A DNA stretch of 64,000 bases from Rhizomonospora bruguierae (GTDB taxonomy: Bacteria; Actinomycetota; Actinomycetes; Mycobacteriales; Micromonosporaceae): contig NZ_BBQH01000015.1 of the NCBI RefSeq assembly GCF_018397995.1, positions 147,190 through 211,189 on the forward strand, read 5' to 3'. Positions 41,184-50,126 of the stretch are shown piece by piece. The position numbers were made by a program, and so were the translations under genes. The notes below the pieces were generated by a model. The model saw nothing but the letters and a program-made list of their open reading frames with translations. It was not told the origin of the DNA and made no database searches. Numbering within the stretch: the first letter of the stretch is position 1; every line of letters starts with the position of its first letter.

Positions 41184-42920
41184 ATGGCGGGCACCCCCGA
41201 CCTGATGGACGGCCTGCGCCAACTGCGTGAGGCCGCCCGCGAATACCAGCGCGCCGACGCGTTCTACTACGGCCGCACCACCGAGGCGTACGCCAGCGTG
41301 CGCGTGCAGATGCTGCTGGCCAAGCAGGGCGTCAATAACATCGAGCGCTTCGACTACGCACACATCCCCGTGGATACGATCGCCAACCGGCTGCGCATCC
41401 GCTCCATCGCCGCCGTACCCGAGGAGCCGGATGTGGACGGCGACGGCGTCATCGACGCCGAAGCGGATGAGGCGGTGACCGCCGCGCAGGCCGCGCTCGA
41501 CCGGACGTGGGAACGGAACCAACTGGATGCCGAGGCGCCGGACGCCATCCTCAAGGCGTGCCGCAATGGCGACGCCTACCTGTTCGTCTGGCCGGTCACC
41601 GTCGACGGCGGCGCCGACGACACCGTGGGCGAGGACGGCGACCCGCCCAGCGGCCAGGTGGTGGATGTGGACGTCCGCGTCAACGGCGCGGACACGGTGC
41701 GCGCCGTCTACCGGCAGGACGACCCCCTGACCATCGACTACGTGATCAAATCGTGGACGTTCGACGAACCCGGCCCGGAGGGCCAGCCCCGGCAGCGCGC
41801 CCGCGCCACCCTCTACTACCCGCCGCGCGGCGGCCGGCGGGCACGCATCGAGCGGTGGATATCCCAGGCGGGCTGCGACGCCAGCGACTCGAAGAACTGG
41901 GACCCGTTCGACCCGGGCGACGGCCGCGGCGCCGCCTTCGAACACGACCACGGCATGCCGTGGTTTCACCTGCGCACCGATCGCCCGTACGGCAAGCCCG
42001 ACCACCTGCACGCGTATGGCCCTCAGCAGATGATCGACAAGCTGGTCATCGCGCACGCCTCGTCCATCGACTACCAGAGCTTCCCGCAGCGCGTCGCCCT
42101 CATGGACCCGAAGGCCGATGACGTGCTCGGCAACCGCGGCGACCCGTTCCGGCCCGAAGACGAGGACGACGACCCGGAGGGCGGCGGCACGTCCGCCCTG
42201 AGTGCCGACCCGTCGTCGGTATGGAAGATACCGGGGGTCCGCGACGTCAAGCAGTTGGACCCGGCTGACCCGAGCGTGTTCCTTGCCCCCTTCGACCGGT
42301 ACGTGCAGGCGATGGGTGAGGCCACCCAGGTCGCGCTGTACCGGTTCGGCTCCCGCTTCGCCCAAACCCCGTCGGGTGCTGCCCTGCGGATGGCTGACGC
42401 GCCCACCGACAACACAGCCCTGATCCGGCATGAGCTGTGGGGTGGGGTGATCGCCGACGCGTTCGAGCAGGCGCTCCGACTGCTGGGCATCGAGGGCGCC
42501 CGGGTGGAGGTGAAGTGGGCGCCTGTCGCGTCCGTCACCGACCTGGAGGGCTGGCAGGTCATCCAGGCGAAGATCACCGCCGGGGTGCCGGCGAAGGTCG
42601 CGCTGATGGAGGCGGGGTACACCGCCGAGCAGGCAGCCGACTGGACGAAGGACTGGCCGGACCCGGGCATCGAACGGCGGCTCGCCGTCGTCGTCAAGCT
42701 GGGCGACGCCGTGCAACGGCTGGGCGCCGGCGTGTCCCTCGGCGTGATCAGCGAGGCCATCGTGGGGCAACTGGTGCGGTGGGTGGTGGACCCGCGGGCG
42801 GCCGGCGGCGAGGAGATGCTCACGGGTGTGGGCGCGCCGCAGCTCGCCATCGACGCCAACCGCACAGGGCAGGAGGCGGGCGGCGACACGCGGCCGGGTG
42901 ACGGGGTGGACGCCGGGTGA
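41184..42920 (+). CDS. Portal protein (SPP1 gp6-like)
   Basis: A 578-residue portal protein. It begins GLRQLREAAREYQRADAFYY and carries the family segments YAHIPVDTIANRLRIRS, ACRNGDAYLFVWPVT and TPSGAALRMADAPTDNTAL, typical of SPP1-type portals. It forms the dodecameric ring at one head vertex through which DNA passes. The stop overlaps the GTG of the MuF gene by four bases. Confidence 0.9.
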   Translation: MAGTPDLMDGLRQLREAAREYQRADAFYYGRTTEAYASVRVQMLLAKQGVNNIERFDYAHIPVDTIANRLRIRSIAAVPEEPDVDGDGVIDAEADEAVTAAQAALDRTWERNQLDAEAPDAILKACRNGDAYLFVWPVTVDGGADDTVGEDGDPPSGQVVDVDVRVNGADTVRAVYRQDDPLTIDYVIKSWTFDEPGPEGQPRQRARATLYYPPRGGRRARIERWISQAGCDASDSKNWDPFDPGDGRGAAFEHDHGMPWFHLRTDRPYGKPDHLHAYGPQQMIDKLVIAHASSIDYQSFPQRVALMDPKADDVLGNRGDPFRPEDEDDDPEGGGTSALSADPSSVWKIPGVRDVKQLDPADPSVFLAPFDRYVQAMGEATQVALYRFGSRFAQTPSGAALRMADAPTDNTALIRHELWGGVIADAFEQALRLLGIEGARVEVKWAPVASVTDLEGWQVIQAKITAGVPAKVALMEAGYTAEQAADWTKDWPDPGIERRLAVVVKLGDAVQRLGAGVSLGVISEAIVGQLVRWVVDPRAAGGEEMLTGVGAPQLAIDANRTGQEAGGDTRPGDGVDAG

Positions 42921-43873
42921 CCTCGCCGCTGCCGCCGTGGCTGGCCCGGCAGGACGTCGAGGCGATCGCGTTTGAGGAGCGGGCCGCTGAACAGCTGACC
43001 GCCGCTGCCCGGCGCGAACTGGTGGCGGTCACCCGCAGGGTCACCGCCGAGTATGTGCGGCGTGCCGGCGGCGTTGACCAACTGCTGCCGGCCGACCAGG
43101 TACCCGCGTTTCGCGCTGTGCTGGTGGCCGCGCTGGCCGGGCTGAGCATCCGGGTGGGTGACCGGCTGGCCCGCATCGCCGCCGCCGGCCTGGCCTTGGG
43201 GCTGCGGCACGCCGCCGCGGTGCTCGGCAACATCCGGCTGCGACTCCGCCCATCCCCGGCGCTGCGCGACGTCGTGGCGGCGGTCAACGAGCGGGCCGCC
43301 GCCGACCTCGCCGCCGCCGTGCGCGCCGCCCGCACCGCCGACCTCGAGCGACACAGTGACGTGATGGCCGCGGTGGGTCGCGCCAATCAGGCGGTCCACC
43401 GCGTGGATGCGACCACGCGGTGGGTGGCCAACCGTGCAGTCAACGAGGGGATCGCGGCGGCGGCGGATGATGCAGTCGCGGCGCGGCTTTGGGTGGCCGA
43501 GCGCGACGCGTGCCTCACCTGCCTGGCCTACGCCGGCATGGTCGTCGGCGCCGGGGAACTGTTCCCTGCTGGGCAGACGTTCGGCGACACCTCCGCCGTG
43601 GTAGGGGCGCTGGCCGGTCCGCCCGCCCACCCGCGCTGTCGCTGCCGACTTTCGCCCTGGCTGAGCGCCAGGGAGTCCGCCGATGGCGTCAACCTACCGG
43701 ACGTGCTCCGCCGGGAGGCGCAGCGGACGGTGCTGCGCGGCTGGTCGGCACACGCGTCGGAGCCGGCGCGGCTGCGCGCCGCCGACCGGGTGCTGCGCAG
43801 CCACCTCCTGGTGCCCCGTTCGGTGGCGGACCGGGCGCGCCGCGCGGTCGCAGCGGGCACCTTCGATACCTGA
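42917..43873 (+). CDS. MuF-like minor head protein
   Basis: A 318-residue protein with a long helical N-terminal part and a MuF-type C-terminal domain: VAERDACLTCLAYAGM, then FPAGQTFGD and GPPAHPRCRCRLS. Such Cys/His patterns are conserved in the head morphogenesis family that binds the portal inside the prohead. Some members carry toxin or protease tails; here only about 70 residues follow. The GTG overlaps the portal stop. Confidence 0.84.
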   Translation: MTSPLPPWLARQDVEAIAFEERAAEQLTAAARRELVAVTRRVTAEYVRRAGGVDQLLPADQVPAFRAVLVAALAGLSIRVGDRLARIAAAGLALGLRHAAAVLGNIRLRLRPSPALRDVVAAVNERAAADLAAAVRAARTADLERHSDVMAAVGRANQAVHRVDATTRWVANRAVNEGIAAAADDAVAARLWVAERDACLTCLAYAGMVVGAGELFPAGQTFGDTSAVVGALAGPPAHPRCRCRLSPWLSARESADGVNLPDVLRREAQRTVLRGWSAHASEPARLRAADRVLRSHLLVPRSVADRARRAVAAGTFDT

Positions 43874-43903
43874 TCCGGGAACCGCCTCAACCAATCACCC
43901 GAT

Positions 43904-43916
43904 GCTCTGACCTGCG
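43904..43916 (+). promoter_or_regulatory. GCTCTGACCTGCG motif upstream of the scaffold gene
   Basis: This 13-base motif also occurs exactly at 30544-30556 in the TGTCCCAC array. It lies in the 127-base gap before the scaffold gene, which ends in the strong ribosome site GGAGGGAGA. It may be a shared regulator-binding or promoter element for late head genes. Confidence 0.4.
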
Positions 43917-44000
43917 AAAAGTTGCCGCCAATGGCTGTCGGGCTCGTCTGCCATAGTGCCCTCCCAGTAGGCAAGATCCTCCGGAGGGAGACCGGTCGCG

Positions 44001-44795
44001 ATGACCATCACCGAGCCGGGGCTGCGCGCCGCGACGGCCCACCCCGCCCCGTCCCTGATCGTGCTCGGCCACCGTGCCAACGGCGCCCCCATCCACTGGG
44101 CGGGCGGCGGCGACGGGGAGGCGGTCACGGCCGGCGAGGACGACGACACCGACGACGACACGGGCGACGACGAGACGGCCGGAGAGACGGACGAGTGGAC
44201 GCCGCCCACCCGCGAGCAATGGGAGGCCGCCGAGACCGCCCGACGCAAAGCGAACCGCGAGGCGATGGAGCGCCGCCGGCTGCTGCAGGAGCATGGCATC
44301 GACCCGCGCACCGGCAAGAAGACGGGTGCCGACGACGACGCGGCCGCGCCCGCCGAACCGGCCGGCAGCGGCCAGAACCCAGCGGACATCAAGCGGGCAC
44401 TGAAGGACGCCGCCGACCGTGCCGCGGCGAAGACGGAGCTGCGGTACAAGCCGGCGCTGCACAAGCTGGCCGCCAAGAACGCGCTGGACGACGCCGGCTG
44501 CGACCCCGGCTACCGGGACCTGGTGCTCGCCGGCCTCGACATGTCGCAGGTGGATGTGGACGATGAAGGCAACGTCTCCGGGCTGGACGAGCAGATCACC
44601 GACCTGAAAGTGCGCTACCCGGCCGTGTTCAAGCAGAAGGCCGCGACCAAGCGGACCCAGGGCACGGTGCCGGCCGGCGCCAAGACGTCCGGCGCCGACG
44701 CGGTGGACGGCGGCGCCAAGCCCACCAAGCCGGCGAAGTCCATCGGCGACTGGCGGTCGAAGATGTTGGCGCAGGCCGGCATCGACGGCGAGTAG
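44001..44795 (+). CDS. Scaffolding protein
   Basis: A 264-residue acidic, coiled protein just upstream of the capsid protein genes, the usual place for a scaffold. An N-terminal segment SLIVLGHRANGAPIHWAGGG (residues 18-37) is followed by a very acidic stretch (about 40-65), then a Lys/Arg/Ala-rich helical part. The N-terminal motif is shared with the capsid protein. A strong ribosome site fixes the start. It is expected to be lost or cleaved on maturation. Confidence 0.8.
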   Translation: MTITEPGLRAATAHPAPSLIVLGHRANGAPIHWAGGGDGEAVTAGEDDDTDDDTGDDETAGETDEWTPPTREQWEAAETARRKANREAMERRRLLQEHGIDPRTGKKTGADDDAAAPAEPAGSGQNPADIKRALKDAADRAAAKTELRYKPALHKLAAKNALDDAGCDPGYRDLVLAGLDMSQVDVDDEGNVSGLDEQITDLKVRYPAVFKQKAATKRTQGTVPAGAKTSGADAVDGGAKPTKPAKSIGDWRSKMLAQAGIDGE

Positions 44796-44814
44796 CAGAC
44801 TGGCGGCAGCACCC

Positions 44815-45225
44815 ATGCTGGCCATTCCGGGGGGAGTCCTGGGCGCGGTGGTCGACCACTGCCGCGCCCAGGCACCCGTGGAGGCGTGCGGCATCATCGC
44901 CGGCTGGCCGGGCGGGCTGCCCACCCGGGTCATCCCGATGGCCAACGCCGAGGCGTCCGAGCACCTGTGGCGCTTCCACCGCGAGCAGCAGCTCGCCGTG
45001 TGGCGGGAACTGGACGAGCGCGGCGAAGACCCGCTCGTCATCTGGCACTCGCACCCGACCAGCCCGGCCCGGCCGTCACGCGCTGACATCCAGCTTGCCG
45101 GCGAGCCCGGCGCCCACCACCTGATCGTCTCGCTGGCCGGTGCGGAGCCGACCGCCCGGGCGTGGCGGATCCGCGACGGAAACGCCGTCGAAGACGAGCT
45201 CACCGTTGTCACTATGGAGGTCTGA
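44815..45225 (+). CDS. JAMM (Mov34/JAB) metalloprotease, possible head maturation protease
   Basis: A 136-residue JAMM protein. Its catalytic Glu is in PVEACGIIAGW and the zinc site is IWHSHPTSPARPSRADIQ, matching H-x-H-P-x(7)-S-x-x-D. Such enzymes are zinc peptidases, often cutting after Gly-Gly. Phage JAMM proteins are best known from tail assembly; here the gene lies between scaffold and capsid genes and no other head protease was recognised. It could process scaffold and capsid N-termini. The stop overlaps the next ATG. Confidence 0.87.
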   Translation: MLAIPGGVLGAVVDHCRAQAPVEACGIIAGWPGGLPTRVIPMANAEASEHLWRFHREQQLAVWRELDERGEDPLVIWHSHPTSPARPSRADIQLAGEPGAHHLIVSLAGAEPTARAWRIRDGNAVEDELTVVTMEV

Positions 45226-46268
45226 TGCACGCGCGCGTCGTCAACTACCGGAAGCGTGACCAGCGGCACTGCCTGGTCGATGTCGGCTTCTGGCTGCGCG
45301 GCATCCGCCGGCCGCTGCTGTTGTGCCGGCTGCGCGGGCACCGGCCGATCGTCGACGGGTACGGAGGGCTCCGGGGTGACTGGGGTCGCCGCTGGGCGAT
45401 CTGCGGCCGCTGCGGCGTCCGGCCCAAACCTCAGGGCAACCTGCTCCCCGAGAGCTGGCCGATCGGCGCCCGCTACACCGGCGACCACGCCGGGCCGGCG
45501 TTGATGGCGAAGGGCCTGACCGGATACCACGCGCCGGGCCCCTGGCCCGCCAGCTCCCAGCTGGCGCTCGGCGGGCAACTGGTCGTCGGCGACCCGCACC
45601 ACAAGACGTGGGGCTTCTCGCTGAAAGTGGGCAACAAGGGGTCGGAGCACACCCTCGCCGCCAGCTTCCACCTCGGTATTTTCGGCCATCTCTACCTGCA
45701 CACCGAGCGATTCGGATCCTGGCTGGTGCACCGGCTCAACGGGACCGGCTACCAGTCGAAGGTGATCAGCCTGCGGCTGTCCCACGGCCACCTGTGGTGG
45801 CAGCTGTGGGCGGACCGTGACGGCGCCTGGTCGAATCGGGCGCGTGGCTGGGCGAAGTGGCACGACCACAGCCTGCAGATCGACCCGCGCACCATCCTGC
45901 TCGGCCCGAAGCAGTACAGCTACGCCGATGTCGGCGAGCCGGTGATGGCCACCGTCCGGCTGCCGCACGGCGACCAGCACGACGTGGTACTCCAGTTGCA
46001 GCGGCAGACCCTCGGTCGCAAGCGCGGCTGGTGGCGGCGACAGGCGTGGACCGCCCAGTGGGAGGCGCCCGTCGGCATCCCCACCAAGCCGGGTCGACGC
46101 GGCCGCATCTTCGGATCCGGGCAGACGCTGACTGATGCGGAGCGGGCCGCCGACTGGGTGACCGAAGCCACCGACGCGATTGCCGCTCAGATTGTGCGGG
46201 ACCGCGCCCGCTACGACTGGCTCCCGCATACGCCCGTCCTGGTCACCGCCGAACCGGACCGGGACTGA
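45225..46268 (+). CDS. Hypothetical head-region protein
   Basis: A 347-residue protein from an ATG that overlaps the JAMM stop (TGATG). It is beta-rich with an early cysteine cluster (LLLCRLRGHRP, ICGRCGVRPKPQ), which looks like a zinc ribbon, and many Trp/Gly/Leu-containing segments (LWWQLWADRDGAWSNRA). No family is recognised. Placement suggests a virion or assembly protein. Confidence 0.62.
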   Translation: MHARVVNYRKRDQRHCLVDVGFWLRGIRRPLLLCRLRGHRPIVDGYGGLRGDWGRRWAICGRCGVRPKPQGNLLPESWPIGARYTGDHAGPALMAKGLTGYHAPGPWPASSQLALGGQLVVGDPHHKTWGFSLKVGNKGSEHTLAASFHLGIFGHLYLHTERFGSWLVHRLNGTGYQSKVISLRLSHGHLWWQLWADRDGAWSNRARGWAKWHDHSLQIDPRTILLGPKQYSYADVGEPVMATVRLPHGDQHDVVLQLQRQTLGRKRGWWRRQAWTAQWEAPVGIPTKPGRRGRIFGSGQTLTDAERAADWVTEATDAIAAQIVRDRARYDWLPHTPVLVTAEPDRD

Positions 46269-46270
46269 CC

Positions 46271-46450
46271 ATGCTGCACGAGCTGCCCGCCGACGACCTG
46301 GTCCGGCACGAAACCACCCGCGACTGCGTGTGCGGCCCTACCGCGGTGCCCGTGGTTCGAGGGGATGGCTGCACCCGCGACATCCTCGTCCACCGCTGGC
46401 TGGACGGGCGGGAGCAGGACGAACCCGCGGCGCGCGACGCGGCTGGTTGA
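46271..46450 (+). CDS. Small conserved-type phage protein
   Basis: A 59-residue product starting MLHELPADDLVRHETTRDC and continuing with CVCGP and a short HRWLDGREQ ending. Proteins of this style occur in many actinophages near capsid genes and have a C-x-C-G-P motif with an unknown role. It begins 2 bases after the previous stop. Confidence 0.65.
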   Translation: MLHELPADDLVRHETTRDCVCGPTAVPVVRGDGCTRDILVHRWLDGREQDEPAARDAAG

Positions 46451-46470
46451 TACCGCCGCGTCGCACGTCC

Positions 46471-46576
46471 GTGGTACAACTGGATCACAGCGCGCACCGG
46501 CAGCGGCCGAGACGGCCACCCGGAAGCCGCGCACCCCGGCAGCGCCTGCGACAGGCCGCCACCAGGACCGCCCGCG
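46471..46576 (+). promoter_or_regulatory. Leader element A, upstream of capsid gene
   Basis: This stretch starts GTGGTACAACTGGATCACAGC and then repeats blocks also present in the 50148-50285 leader in the same order: GCGGC(G)(A)CCGAGA-GGCC, GCACCCCGGC and GACAGGCC-CC. TACAAC may be a -10 region with a TTGATA 22 bases upstream, longer than normal. It may be a late promoter with a leader RNA. Confidence 0.5.
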
Positions 46577-46618
46577 ATGGGCATCGACACAGACCATCGC
46601 GAGCGACTGGAGTCCCCG

Positions 46619-47638
46619 ATGCGGACCACCCTCGCCGACGTGTGGGCCGAGGCCGACAACGACCTGCCCAACCGCGGCACCATCCTCGGCTTCCGCAGCA
46701 GCGGTGAGCCCATCTACTCCCTCGGCGGCGCGGCCGCCGCCGTCATCGACGACTGGATCCCGATCGAGTACGACTCCAACGTCGTACAGCGGGTCCGCAT
46801 GGACTCCGCGATCGAACGGTACGGCCAGCGGTACGTGATGCGGTCGAAGACCCGCAGCATCCCGCGGTCGGCGGGCATCACCGTCGCCTCGGGCTCCACC
46901 TACAGCGACGACACCTCCACCAACGACGAGGTCACGATCACCGCCCGGCGTTTTCACAGCCGGTTCAAGGTGGACGAGGATGACCTGGCCGACGCCAACT
47001 CGCGCATGGACGTCTTGTCCACCAAGGGCGAGGACTGGGCCATCTCCTACGCTGACACGTTCGACAACGCGTGCCTGGGTGCCACCGGCGCCGAGAACGG
47101 CACCACGATCCCGTTCACCAGCGCCTACCGCACCCTGCGGTCCAACGACTCCGACGCGTCGTACGTCGCGGACGCCAACTACCTGACGTGGGACGGCACC
47201 CCCAGCGGGCTGTACGGCAAGTTGTCGGGAGTCTTCAAGCTGGTGGAAACCGGCAAATACTGGTCGCTGGCTGACTCGCTGGTGATCGCCCACCCGGGCT
47301 GGCGGGACGCGCTGCGGATGACGGTCGACGACCAGGGCCGGCCGATCTTCATCGCCACCACCGATGGCACCCCCGACACTTTGTTCAACGTGCCGATCGC
47401 CTGGTCGCGGGGCTGCCGGGCGAGCACCGTCATGTCCGGCGACCCGACGGGCCGGGACCTGCTGTACTTCACCAACCGCCGGTTCCTGGCGCGCGGTGAC
47501 CGCAGCGGGCCCGAGAGCCTGTTCCAGAACGCCCGCCCGCAGGACGACACCGACGACGCCGCGATCAAGTTCCGGGCGCGCAGGGCCTTCAAGCTCACGC
47601 ACCCGAAGGCCGCGGCCGTGCTGGAGCGGGTCGGCTGA
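46619..47638 (+). CDS. Major capsid protein (HK97-type)
   Basis: A 339-residue capsid protein. It begins RTTLADVWAEADNDLPNRG and has the ILGFRSSGEPIYSLGGA segment (about residues 22-38) that mirrors the scaffold. The body carries typical HK97-family features: RSIPRSAGITVASGSTY and DEVTITARRFHSRFKVDED early, YTGKYWSLADSLVIAHPGW-like segments and a final RRAFKLTHPKAAAVLERV. The ATG at 46619 has GGAG 6 bases upstream; an in-frame ATG at 46577 would add 14 residues. The N-terminal motif suggests cleavage during maturation. Confidence 0.87.
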   Translation: MRTTLADVWAEADNDLPNRGTILGFRSSGEPIYSLGGAAAAVIDDWIPIEYDSNVVQRVRMDSAIERYGQRYVMRSKTRSIPRSAGITVASGSTYSDDTSTNDEVTITARRFHSRFKVDEDDLADANSRMDVLSTKGEDWAISYADTFDNACLGATGAENGTTIPFTSAYRTLRSNDSDASYVADANYLTWDGTPSGLYGKLSGVFKLVETGKYWSLADSLVIAHPGWRDALRMTVDDQGRPIFIATTDGTPDTLFNVPIAWSRGCRASTVMSGDPTGRDLLYFTNRRFLARGDRSGPESLFQNARPQDDTDDAAIKFRARRAFKLTHPKAAAVLERVG

Positions 47639-47666
47639 GCCGGCTGACGTGGGAGGGGTGGGCCCG

Positions 47667-48275
47667 ATGGACTTCGCAGTGAAGACCAACGACGAGTTGC
47701 GCGAGGAGTGCGCCCATCGGGGCCTGCCCACCTACGGCAACAAGGCCTCGCTGGTCGCGCGACTGACGGCGGCCGATGAGGCTGCGGGCGCCGCCGGTCG
47801 TGGTGGGGCGGCGGCGCCCGCACCAGCCGAGCCGGCCGCGACGGACGTCGGCGGCGACCCGGACCCGGGGGAGCGGGACCGGGCCGCCGCCGAGCCGACC
47901 GACGACGACCTGGATCCCGGGGCGTGGGGGGAGCAGTCATTGAAAGACGATCTGTCAATCTCGCCGCCGACCACAGACACGGGCGCGGTTGCCGACGCGC
48001 CCGCGCCGGCCAGCGACACCCCGCCGGCGGACCCGCCGGCCGCAGACCAACCCCCGCCGCCCGCGGCCGGCGCCACCGCCGACAAACCCGTGTTGACGGC
48101 ATTCATGGCCGAGTTCCCCATCGACGGGGCGTTCACGGACGAGCAGCACTGGCGGTTCGTCGCCGAGGTCGCCGTCCGGGCGCGCGCCGTCGGCCACACC
48201 CCACTCGCCGACGGCGGGCACCGGGTCGGTTGGGGCGCGGGTACCGCCGTCTACGCGATCGACCTGCGGCCGTGA
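47667..48275 (+). CDS. SAP-motif protein
   Basis: A 202-residue protein with an N-terminal SAP-like DNA-binding motif (KTNDELREECAHRGLPTYGN, then KASLVARL), a long Pro/Ala/Asp-rich linker and a C-terminal globular domain (FPIDGAFTDEQHWRFVAEV, then GHTPLADGGHRVGW). The family of phage head proteins with SAP motifs often lies between capsid and connector genes. It may bind DNA or link the capsid. The ribosome site GGGAGGGG precedes the ATG. Confidence 0.7.
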   Translation: MDFAVKTNDELREECAHRGLPTYGNKASLVARLTAADEAAGAAGRGGAAAPAPAEPAATDVGGDPDPGERDRAAAEPTDDDLDPGAWGEQSLKDDLSISPPTTDTGAVADAPAPASDTPPADPPAADQPPPPAAGATADKPVLTAFMAEFPIDGAFTDEQHWRFVAEVAVRARAVGHTPLADGGHRVGWGAGTAVYAIDLRP

Positions 48276-48607
48276 CCGCCGTCCTCCGCGACATCGTGGT
48301 GGAGCAGGGCGCCACCTTCGAATTCATGGTGGACCTGTTGGACGAGAACGAGCAGCGCCGCACCGACCTGGCCGGCTACACCGGTGCCATGCAGATCCGC
48401 GAACGCCCCGACGCGACCACGGTGCTGGCCACCGCCACGGTCAGCGTCGACGCCAGCAACGCCCAGGTCACCGCCACCATCCCGGCCGCCATCACCACGG
48501 AGTTCGACTGGACGGCCGGCGTTTACGACCTGGAAATCACCAACGGCGCCCGCACCGAGCGGATCGCCCAAGGCAAGGCCCGGCTCAGCCGGGAAGTCAC
48601 CCGGTAG
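48272..48607 (+). CDS. Hypothetical beta-rich protein
   Basis: A 111-residue product from a GTG that overlaps the previous stop. It is mostly beta (VVEQGATFEFMVDLL, AATVSVDASNAQVTATIP style strands, VYDLEITNGARTERIAQG). Such proteins near the capsid may be head fibre or decoration parts. No family is recognised. Confidence 0.6.
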   Translation: MTAVLRDIVVEQGATFEFMVDLLDENEQRRTDLAGYTGAMQIRERPDATTVLATATVSVDASNAQVTATIPAAITTEFDWTAGVYDLEITNGARTERIAQGKARLSREVTR

Positions 48608-48616
48608 GAGAAGGTC

Positions 48617-49069
48617 ATGGACGGCGTCTTCAACACCGCCAAGGGTAGGGCGGCCTACTACGCAACCCTCCCGGCCGCCGACGACTCCCTGATCGTCGTG
48701 CTACTGAAGGCGGACGGACTGGAAGCCGACGACACCCTCAACAACCACGCCACCCTCGCCGCGATCCTGGCCAGCGCCAACGCTGAGGCCGACTTCACCA
48801 ACTACGTCCGCAAGACCCTCGCGTCGATCACCGTCACCGTCGACGACACCAACAACCGCGTGGACGTGGACGCCGCCGACTTCACTTACGCCGCTGCCGG
48901 TGGGGCGTCCAACAACACGCTCGGCAAGCTGATCATCTGCTACAAGCCGGCGTCCGGCAGCACCGACGCGGACATCATCCCGCTGACCTACCACGACTTC
49001 ACCGCCACCACCGACGGGTCGGACCTGGTCGCACAGGTGGCCGCCGCCGGGTTCTACCGCGCCGCGTAG
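48617..49069 (+). CDS. Hypothetical head decoration-like protein
   Basis: A 150-residue product starting MDGVFNTAKGRAAYYATLP with a beta-rich body (TLASITVTVDDTNNRVDVD, NTLGKLIICYKPASG). Similar proteins are found after capsid genes in actinophages. It may decorate the capsid. The ATG has an AGGAGAAG ribosome site. Confidence 0.62.
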   Translation: MDGVFNTAKGRAAYYATLPAADDSLIVVLLKADGLEADDTLNNHATLAAILASANAEADFTNYVRKTLASITVTVDDTNNRVDVDAADFTYAAAGGASNNTLGKLIICYKPASGSTDADIIPLTYHDFTATTDGSDLVAQVAAAGFYRAA

Positions 49070-49084
49070 CCCGGGAGGCCGGCC

Positions 49085-50116
49085 GTGGCCGACAGCATCT
49101 TCGCGGGCGACGCCCCCGATGGCAGCCACAATGACGGCACCACCTACGAGCTGGGGCTGGGATGGATCACTGCCGTCGATGGGGCCTGTCTCGGCGTCCC
49201 GGTCTACGGGCCGTCCACCGCGCCGTCGTCGTGCGTGGTGAGCCTGTGGGCGATTGACTCCAGCGTCAGCGGGACCCTGCTCGCGCAGAAGACCGCGCCG
49301 GCGCCGCTGACGCCCGGGGTGTGGAACAACATCCTGTTCGACGCGCCCGTCAGCGTCACGGCGGGCGTGCACTACCGGGTCCAGTACCGGACCCCGTCGT
49401 GGTACACGTTCACCGCCGGCCGGTTCACCACCGCCGCGGTCACGGTCGGACCCCTCACCGCGTTCCGGCACGGCGTCGAGCCACCCGAGGACCCCTATCC
49501 GAACGGGTCACTACTCGTCGGCGCCGGCTACGCCTCGGACTCGGGCAATGGTGCGTGGTACGGCCTCGACGTGCTGTTCGAGGCGCCCGGTGGTCCGATC
49601 ACCGTGGAGGTTGGCCAGGCGACCGAGACGGATACCGCTGCCACGCTCGGCCGCGTCAAGACCAAGGCCCTCGATCAAGCCGCCGAACTGGACGCGGCCA
49701 GCGCCATCGGCCGATCCAAGACCCATGCCATTGGGCCGGCCGTCGAAGCGGATAGCGCTGGCACGGTCGCTCGCCTCAAGACCATCCACCTCGGGCACGC
49801 CGGCGAGGCGGACAGCACCGCCGCCTTCAGTCACAGCAAGAGGCGGGCCATCGGGCAGGCGATGGAGGTGGACACCGCCAGCCCGTTCGGCCTGATGCGC
49901 ACCATTGTCCTCGGTCGGGCCGTGGAGACGGACACCGCCGCCGCGCTGAGCCGCACCAAGCGCCGCACGTTGAGCCGAGCCGTGGAGACGGACACCGCCC
50001 GGTCCATCACCACCGGTGGCGGCACCGCGGCCCACGCCGACCTGCGGCACCTCGCAGGCCCGCAACGTGCTCGACACCTCGCCGGACCGCAGCGGTTGAC
50101 ACACCACAGGCCCTGA
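49085..50116 (+). CDS. Head or tail surface protein with seven 20-residue repeats
   Basis: A 343-residue product. The first ~170 residues are beta-rich with a DUF4082-like jelly-roll feature (VWNNILFDAPVSVTAGVHYR, SWYTFTAGRFTT). Then follow seven near-20-residue repeats of the type GxAxExDxAxxxxRxK (GQATETDTAATLGRVKTKA and relatives), with a short basic tail. The repeats are likely a fibrous region. It may be a capsid or tail surface protein. The GTG has a GGGAGGCC site. Confidence 0.72.
   Translation: MADSIFAGDAPDGSHNDGTTYELGLGWITAVDGACLGVPVYGPSTAPSSCVVSLWAIDSSVSGTLLAQKTAPAPLTPGVWNNILFDAPVSVTAGVHYRVQYRTPSWYTFTAGRFTTAAVTVGPLTAFRHGVEPPEDPYPNGSLLVGAGYASDSGNGAWYGLDVLFEAPGGPITVEVGQATETDTAATLGRVKTKALDQAAELDAASAIGRSKTHAIGPAVEADSAGTVARLKTIHLGHAGEADSTAAFSHSKRRAIGQAMEVDTASPFGLMRTIVLGRAVETDTAAALSRTKRRTLSRAVETDTARSITTGGGTAAHADLRHLAGPQRARHLAGPQRLTHHRP
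49606..50025 (+). repeat. Seven 60-bp repeats in surface-protein gene
   Basis: The reading frame holds seven 20-codon repeats, with conserved A-x-E-x-D and R-x-K positions but varied elsewhere. The later units are closest to each other (GRAVETDTAAALSRTKRRT and SRAVETDTA). Boundaries are approximate. Confidence 0.7.
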
Positions 50117-50126
50117 CTGCTTGACC

